Part shown: piece after piece, positions 56,401 to 64,000 of the stretch | Layout of the letters: every line of letters begins with the position of its first letter | Position numbering within the stretch: the stretch's first letter is position 1 | Source of the DNA: Trichoplusia ni | Taxonomy: Eukaryota; Arthropoda; Insecta; Lepidoptera; Noctuidae | NCBI RefSeq assembly: GCF_003590095.1 | Contig: NC_039482.1 | Coordinates: 16,385,657-16,449,656 of the forward strand | DNA length: 64,000 nucleotides | Direction of reading: 5' to 3' | Program-made: the position numbers and the translations under genes | The notes under the pieces: generated by a model | Seen by the model: the letters and a program-made list of their open reading frames with translations, nothing else | Told to the model about the DNA's origin: nothing | The model's database searches: none

Positions 56401-59279
56401 GTGCGATAGCGGCTGCGTCGCGTTACCGCTGCGGATCGTAAACTGCCCGCCCATTGTGCCTATGACTTGTACGGTCAGCGACTATATATTGTCTACTTAC
56501 AGCGGCACACAGAAACATCAACGTTATATCAAAGACGGAGCGCTCAATTTCGACTGCGGTAGGTGTTTAGAACGTGAAACAGATTTTGATGTTCTAAAGT
56601 ATAAGTAGGTGCGCAGCTAAGCGAAGTGTGGCGAGTGACCTGACGCGAAGAACTAGAGTTTCGAGATCACTTGTTAGTTGAGCGCCGGCGAGTGGCCGCG
56701 GTCTGACTGCGCTGCGAGGACCAGCCGCGAGCGAACCTTACAGTTTCAAGACAAGAATACTTCATCCCTGCGCTATATATATAATATATCCCTCTTTACA
56801 TAGAAAATTCATTTCTCATGGACGGTAGTGATCAGTACAGACATTCGATTTTATTCACCCCTAATAAACCCCTTCAGTCAGCTAATCCAACGGTAAGATA
56901 TTCATTGAATATAACAGACAGCAGTAAACAGGAACTGAACATAAAAAGTTCGTAAACACAAACAAGTCTCGCTGTCGGTGTGTCCGTCACCCCTGCGTTA
57001 CGCTGTCATCAAGTTATTGACAGATGATGCTAATGTAAATTGATCCAAAGAGGAAACTCCCGAGTCTGTAAACCTTCGCATGCGAACAGTAAGTATGTGC
57101 TGTAACATGTTATGACGGCTCGTTGGGTTTTCTTTATTTCAGCGTCTTTGTATCACTAACTCAAAGACACACAGACTTACCACGAGCTCTCATGGCTCAT
57201 ACAACATACAAAGTAATGCTTGCAGGATTGAAGCCGCTACAAGTCACGCAGTAGATTAGCTGATGATTTAGTGTGATGATCATTACATGGCTATCAGTAC
57301 AAAGCAGTGACTTCTATTATATCGAAAAAATATTTCTGAAGTAAGAACAAGTGCGGAGCGGGCAGGAGGCCAATAGTTTTCACGACAACATGATACCTAA
57401 AGAAATCCATTAATCACTATTGTGAACGGGCACGGATTAAACTGATTTCGGTAGTTCACTGAGTTGCTATGTCAAACAGTGGTCGTCGGTATCTGTACAC
57501 GATTAACATTAGAATGGGCTTAGCCTAAGCACGCTTCTGCCTTACTAAACTAACTGAAACTTACAACTAAACGTCCTCATGTTACATGCATGTGGCTCGG
57601 AAATAATTTATTTCCGTAACATGATTGTGACTTTGTAGGAAAACAAAACATGTCATGCATTGCATTAAAATGTTTCAGTTTGTTAAAGGTTTTTGCGCGG
57701 ATGATGAATGCGACGTGCGATCTCCACTTTGTAACGTCAGCACTCCAGCCAAGAGGTCTTCATCGCTAAGCTGAGAACTGCTTCGTCATCTGTTAATGCT
57801 CTGTAAAGAGCAAAAACAAAATTAAGTGAACTTTTCCTCGTTCTCAATCCGCTTTTGTGTCGTCGTTTGGCCGGTGCTCGCCCACTCGACACGTCTGAAT
57901 ACACACTTAAGGAACAGAAAGGAAAACAGCGAGCGCCTGTTGTATTGTTCCGCGGCCGAGGATGTCTGCCGGTCGCGCGACGTGTGCCGAGTGACCCGCG
58001 CACCTGTCGTGATCTGTTCTGATATTGTACGTACTTGTTCTGTGACAACACTGGGTCGGCTAGCTTCACAATAACATCTCTTACTTCTATGAATTCGGGC
58101 TGGGATTAGTAAGATTGTTTTACAATTGCTCAACACAATTATAATGAAAGTTGATCTTCCACAAATATTTACTTGATGCTTCCGTTGAATATCTTAGCCC
58201 TTCCGGGAAATATAAATGTAAATACATAAATATATAAATGTTGAGATCGCTGTTATATCCAAGCAAAGGTTCAGATCTATTACAAGAATAACTTCTTACA
58301 GAATTTTCAATGTGCCGAGTAGGAGTTACAATGCACAGACGCAGCCATATTCACATGTCAAGTGTAAGGTCACCCGCGCCGCTATCTAGCCGCGTATGCA
58401 TATACATAGTAGAAAAGAAACACAATGTCGGGTCGTCGAGAGCTCGTGATTAATTAGAACAATGCGGGCCCCGTGGGCAGGGCCGAGGCAGGGCCGGGGC
58501 CGAGCCGGGGGCGCGCGGCCCGCGAACAAAGCCCGCTCCCGCCGGAACCAGCCGCTCTTCCCGCCGCCGCGCACACAAAAACCGCTCACTTTTATTCAGT
58601 AATTATCTAAAATAGGCAACAGCCCAAATGTAAGTTCTATTGTAGAAGTGTGAGTCCGCGCGCCGCCTGCTGCTGCCGTCGCCACCTTACGATCTGGACG
58701 CTTGACAAGCTGTCACTGCTTGACACTGGGCAGGGCGTATTTGTGTTGGAGGAGAGTGAGAGTGGAGAGCCTCACTTTTGTGAGAGATCAACGTAGTTTG
58801 ATCAGTTATTTATTTGTCAATTATTAAAATAACATTTCTTATGTAGGTAGAAGAAACTAGTCACTGATAGCACAAGTTTAGACTGTGCGTTAATCGGTCA
58901 GTTAGTAATAGTAATACCGGAAATAATATTTTGTAGATTATATGTATGGGTATGAGCAACGGAATTTAATGAGAGTGTTAAGAGAAAATCATTGACAAAA
59001 TTGTTTTAAAACATTTTATAGGACTATTATTTAACATAGTCTTGGTAATCCTAGATCGGATTAGACTAATTTAGATTGGTAAAAGAAGAGGCAGGGGATC
59101 AAGTTTTAGTGAATGTTATTTATAGAAGATTAAATAGTTAAAGACAAAATTATTTCAAACAATAGGATTATGTAACGAAGTTTGGGGCTGCGAGAGATTC
59201 GAGCTCGAACTTTAAAATAGTTAAAACATATAAAAATAAATGTGGATCTGAAATTGGGATGAGGAGAATTTTTATTTCC

Positions 59280-59465
59280 AGTGTCCGTCTTAGGTACAAA
59301 ATAAAAAAAGATAGACCTTGTAGAGTTAGCAAGAGGGAATAGCAGTGGACTGGCCATGTGGACTGGCCATGTGGAGACCAAGAATCGGCAAACGCAGTAT
59401 TAGATCCAGCCCGATGGACCGATGATCTAAAAAGGTGGCTGGCTTGGACTGGATGCAGAAGTCTT
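59280..59465 (+). pseudogene. Decayed LINE reverse-transcriptase C-terminal relic
   Basis: Frame-shifted plus-strand pieces resemble the C-terminal part of lepidopteran endonuclease-reverse transcriptases: QWTGHV, then WRPRIGKRS, then ARWTDDLK and, in another frame, KVAGLDWMQK. At least two frame changes and stops, and a duplicated GTGGACTGGCCAT (59344-59371). No function possible. Confidence 0.65.
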
Positions 59466-59894
59466 TTATTTATCAAGATTTATTAAGTACACGCAATAGT
59501 AATAAAACTTAAAATGCAAGATATAGGTTCACGGTTTAAATTGTTTCGAAGTTGTTTCTAATTAATGTAACATATATATCGTATATACTCTGGGGAAGTA
59601 TTGCGGCACTGGGGATCAGCATAGCCAACAATGGGTTATTCAAATAAAGATCTAATCGTTTATTCCTAGTGGAATCATCAATAGGGAACAGAAAAGGAAA
59701 GAGAGTGTGTCCATAAAACATAATCGATGTAATAATTAACGCTCTTAACATCACCAACGCTAAATAAGTCAAAATAATTTATTGTGTCAGCGCAGCAACA
59801 CAACACAGCTTTTGATTGATAAAACCGGTTTTGTGTGTTCATAAACACTAGAGTTTTAGACATAACAGTTGACGGAGTTTTCTTGACGGCAGAT

Positions 59895-59985
59895 GTTTGA
59901 GTCATCGTCATCATCATCTCAGCCTATTGCCGTCCACTGCTGAACGTAGGCCTCCCCCACAGAGCGCCAACCATCCCAGATGTTT
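59895..59985 (+). repeat. Lepidopteran interspersed repeat fragment
   Basis: Contains CATCATCATCTCAGCCTATT, CGTCCACTGCTGAACGTAGG and CCTCCCCCACAGAGCGCC, a motif string very common between genes in moths and butterflies (recognised from memory). A related fragment on the other strand lies at 24485-24520. Confidence 0.65.
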
Positions 59986-62900
59986 GAGTAATTGTATTTT
60001 ATTGATTGATTGATTCATCCGTGAAAGCTGATAACAAATGAGCTGTTCGACTTCGTTTGTGATCTCTATAATTGAAATTTTAAGAATAATCACAGTATTA
60101 TTAATGCGATACGGTTCGTATCATTAAACCCACTCGCACACAATACTTTTGTCACATGAAAACTGTTTATTGTCAAGAATTTTGATAATTTATTTGGATA
60201 TTCCATACATACACTTATTACGTAGGTACTTGTTGTATATTTACGTTTTAGTATAATCTATATCAACAAACGACGATTAAGAATAACTTACGAGACAAAA
60301 TCGATTACTCCAACTTGCTTTAATAGAGTAAACGTACTACATGCGAGGCGTAGACAAGGGGCTACGGCTCGCTACAGGGTGCTACGAGGAGCTACGACAG
60401 AAAGAAGCTACGCGGGGCTAATCGCTGCAACGTTACGATGCGATGCTACAAAAAAATAATATACAATGTATTTTAAATGTATGTATATCTTGAGTACAGA
60501 ATTAGGCTACGAACGGCTGACGACTTTATTGTTGGACTGTTTAGATGAAATTAATTAATTGACAACAACATTGGAACTTTGACATAAGTGGAGCTATTAG
60601 TATACTGGCTTTATGAGACAATATAAGGTTGTTTTAGAATTATCGTTTGTTTCCTGATGACAATTATTCAATAAATTAGCGGCAGGGCTTTAAGATTTGC
60701 AAGCGCGGCACTAGTGTCGCCGTGTTCGGTCCCGGCTGGCTGCGTGCGGCGCGTCGCGTGTCGGCGGCGCGTTAGGGCAGGCTTCCGGCCGCAGTCGGCG
60801 CTGATTGATCGCCGCGATTAGACGCTCATTCACGTCTACTTTGCACCGCTGCCGCAGCCCGCACGACGCACGACGCAAGCCTTAAGTGAGCGCTAGATCC
60901 GAGCTAACATTTAAATTCGTAACAGGTTTTTAACCTATCTATTATATATCTATTATAAATCAAAAATATCTTGCTAAAATAAAATCCAATAAAATGATTA
61001 ATTAAAATGGTTGTTCGTGAACGATCCGTACCGAACAATAACAAAAGCAGTGCGCGTCACGGCGAGCAGCGAACAGCGCGCGCCCGCCGATAAGTATCTT
61101 CCAAATCACAATGTAATTGTTATTGGATATTAATACGAGGACGTTAATGTGTAATGCTTTTTGTGAGTTTTATTTGTACAAGAGAATAAAAGCCTTTATT
61201 TATTATTGATGAGAGCTTTAATGTGTCATGTTATATTTTTATTGTTTCTGTCGATAGCATTGTGAGTGCCTACAATTTATTTGAAGTTTATTAAGTGTTC
61301 ACTTGATTTTAAGCATATTAATAGGCAAACGATATTGGCAGGCCATGTGCTATATCTTACTTTTAAGTCAGTCCATGTATATGAATGTTCCCACTCTACC
61401 ATGTCATCTCCATAAAACTAAGCGAAACCATGAACACACATGCAATAGTAACTCGACGACAGGGTCGTTCAAACAAGCAGAGCACAAGTAAACCGCTGCG
61501 GGGAACAATGTCCGAAGTTAAGTGAACTAATATCAATCGCTGGCGGTCGACTGCGACCATGTGGCCGTGAGGTCGTGTGGCTGTGCAGCTGTGCAGCTGT
61601 GTAATGAGTAAGTGCGGCTACAATAAGTGGAGACTGACAACTGCTGTCGTGGTCTCAAATTTCGTAAAAGAGTCACCACTGATATAGTCATACAAATTTA
61701 AAAAATGAGAACCCTGGCTAAATCTACAAAAATAACCTAAATTTTTCCGAACGTATTCGTTTTTTTGCGATTAACATTTTATAATAATGAACTGCTTGTT
61801 AAAACTGATTATTCCCCTGAACACAGAGCATCCATTTGTGTAGTCATTGCACGTTATCGCATAACGCTATTGTGTCAGTAATTACCAAATTCTAATTACA
61901 ATTTTACTCATCAGCAATTAGGGTGAAACGTTAATAGCAGGCGATTCCACAGCCTGAACATGTGCAATTGCACATCGGCGGTGCGGCTTCAATAGCTGGT
62001 GACGTCATAACAGTGTCGTTAGCATACGGGATGTCCGAAACCTGCGCGGCGCGGCTCGGCACGGGGCCGGCGCGGACACACACAATCATCACTAATTGCT
62101 GTTGATTTGGATGCTTTCAATAATTGCTAATGGTTTCACAGCGACGCACAGATTTGTAATAATTCAATGAAACGGTTTTTCGAGTTACTTCAAAGGCACG
62201 GAGCGGCGCCGTCTTGCGACAGATTCCATGCATTTTAAACTGGGGATTGTTTGCAATGCTAATTGGAAATGTTATACATTTCGAACTAATTATGGTTCGC
62301 TTATTTAGATTAACGAGTTATTTGCTAATAGCAGAATGTTGACTTTTATTAGAATTGTATTAAGTGAGTTCTATGTGATTATACTACGAGCTTTTTATGT
62401 ATCTTCCTTTAAGTTACATTTTCATTACTCTTCAAAGTATTACGTATAGATATTGCTTATTGTAACAAGAATATTGTAATGATAAAAATAAAGTAAACTG
62501 ATATGTGACGTATAAATGTGTTGTGTGCGTGCGTGTGCGAAACTACTGAATAATAGAGCGCCAGTGGCAGCACTGAGACGCCGGGTTTATCGAGGCCGGC
62601 CATCGAGACGGGAATGTCAAACCAATAATATTCTTATACAGATCCTAAATATTCGGTTTTGTTAGTAGGTCTTGCTGGAAACACTACATTTTGTTTCATG
62701 AATGGTATTTGTATTACGTACGATACATGAAGGATGAAAACAAATTTTCATCGTCTGGTTGAACTGTCATTTTTAAGACTTTTGCAGTCGAGACCACGTA
62801 CTCTTCTATAATGAAACATAATCTAAGATTCATCGGTAGCCCGGCTTTGACGAGACCGTCTTGTGCATGGCGACATACACTACCATCATCTCAATCAGGG

Positions 62901-64000
62901 CGGAGGAATATATTACTAGGACTGGCTTTAAAGGATACAATCCGTGTAAAATTATATACTCACATAGCATGATACGTTGGTGTAAATCTTATCTCAAATA
63001 CATTATTGATAGGAAACTTAAACATAGGCTTAACTTGTGTGATAATTTTCGTTGCTTATGACATAATATTTGCGTAGGAACGTCTACAACAAGCTTTTCT
63101 AATAATATTGGTTGTTGTTGAGATCGCCCGCGATATATGTACGTCACCCGTTCTATAAACTATTCAGCGATTAAACTTATGTTGATACACTAATAGTTAA
63201 GTATATTTATTTATAAAAGATTTTAATGCAATAAATACATTTGCAGCATTCGATTTACTTCTTCGTGATAATATATACTGCTGCTCATATAAAAATATAA
63301 AATTTCACAATGGTAGGTTTGTGTAGTAAAAGATATATATTATTTTCACAATATTGTTAAAATAACGCTATTCAAACACAAAAATGACAGTGTTTTTAGA
63401 GATCTCTAACGCTAGAGGTTCCCGTAAACAACAAACAAAATGCTCAAATGTTAAAATTGTGGGAGTACCTCTCTATTATACTATAAATTCGACCCTGGGC
63501 AGGGGGGTGGGCAGGAGGGGGGGCGGCGAGTGGCGGAAACTCACGTAATAATACAAATTAATACGTTGGAAGCTCGCCTTGTGACGACGAAGGCATATTC
63601 GATTATTTTTAGAATTACATTTGTTGTTCTCCGAGTTCACGTTATGTGTGTGCTCATCGGTTTACCTTAGCAATTGGAGGTATTTGTATTCACGATATAT
63701 TTGTGAAAAACATTAAAATCTATTTTGTATTATCTAAGAGATTATAACCGATATAGTGTGCCTCTAGGGCGCCAAGCAGTTAATATTTTACTGAATTGAC
63801 ACAATCGCAGTCACACACACAACACGTAGGCCGCTACCGTGACGTCACAAACTGATCGTGTCAAATATCACCGAGTTATACTCGTGTGTGTTATAAACAC
63901 CACAACACGCATGCCACTCACTTGACTATGTAAGTAATTATAACTATGATAATGATGAACACTGATCATTTGCTACAACCGTGGTGTTCATATGAAACTG

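Larger units (their letters stand above)
42762..64000. other. Long non-coding stretch, probably 5' intron/upstream region of the dpr-family gene
   Basis: No recognisable coding exon on either strand in 21 kb; all open frames are short, lack family motifs and mostly fall in GC-rich patches. Visible content: G-tract islands, TGACGTCA palindromes, GCTACG clusters, a (TAGAA)n tract, CpG-rich patches at about 58480-58690 and 60700-60870, and LINE/SINE remnants. The missing signal-peptide exon could lie here or beyond the right edge; dpr genes commonly have very long first introns. Confidence 0.6.

Noticed and set aside
59130..59917. Minus-strand ORFs of 78-102 codons
   Set aside because: Overlap the plus-strand LINE relic and AT-rich sequence; no motif or splice structure.
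42762..64000. tRNA genes
   Set aside because: Looked for B-box-like GGTTCGAATCC strings; near matches (for example AGATTCGAGCTCGAAC near 59198) lack a foldable cloverleaf and an A box at the right spacing.

Overview
The window looks like the end region of a lepidopteran chromosome. It carries TTAGG-type telomeric repeats (read as CCTAA on the given strand) with telomere-targeted SART/TRAS-like non-LTR retrotransposons, an AT-rich background with GC-rich exons, and short interspersed repeats typical of moths and butterflies. The TTAGG strand and both telomeric retroelements read leftward. If the assembly is correct, the chromosome terminus lies to the left of base 1. This is inferred from sequence only; no database search was made.

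Layout. 1-4245 is a nest of two same-orientation telomere-targeted retroelements on the minus strand. The first has an intact Gag-like ORF1 and the start of an endonuclease ORF2 coupled by a TAATG stop/start. The second is a 5'-truncated copy keeping only the ORF2 C-terminus, 3' UTR and poly(A). 4246-4370 is a degenerate telomeric minisatellite and 4371-8037 a 162-164 bp satellite array. 9272-13545 is a young but internally deleted BEL/Pao LTR retrotransposon. 13546-17384 is repeat-bearing intergenic DNA.

Three host genes follow, all reconstructed exon by exon from splice sites and reading-frame phase. (1) 17385-26355, minus: a 17-exon secreted papain-family cysteine protease of the 26-29 kDa protease type, with a long proline-rich N-terminal extension (862 codons plus stop). 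(2) 29690-35406, plus: a 12-exon WD40-SAM-U-box protein (WDSUB1-like, 907 codons plus stop) with about twice the usual WD40 content. One intron carries an 888 bp foldback transposon with 338 bp perfect inverted arms. (3) 40616-42761, minus: the 3' seven exons of a dpr-family cell-surface protein with two immunoglobulin domains; its first exon(s) were not found. Genes 1 and 2 are head to head. Genes 2 and 3 are tail to tail, with a Tc1-like DNA transposon (one frameshift) between them at 37347-38959.

42762-64000 has no convincing coding sequence. It is either the 5' intron/upstream region of the dpr gene or intergenic DNA. It contains six TGACGTCA palindromes (none seen in the first 42 kb), six G-tract islands all on the plus strand, several GCTACG-rich clusters and a decayed LINE reverse-transcriptase relic. 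The most interesting items are the telomeric/subtelomeric nest, the foldback element inside the U-box gene, the internally deleted BEL element with near-identical LTRs, the enlarged domain layouts of genes 1 and 2, and a stop codon overlapping a splice donor that gives the dpr gene two possible C-termini.
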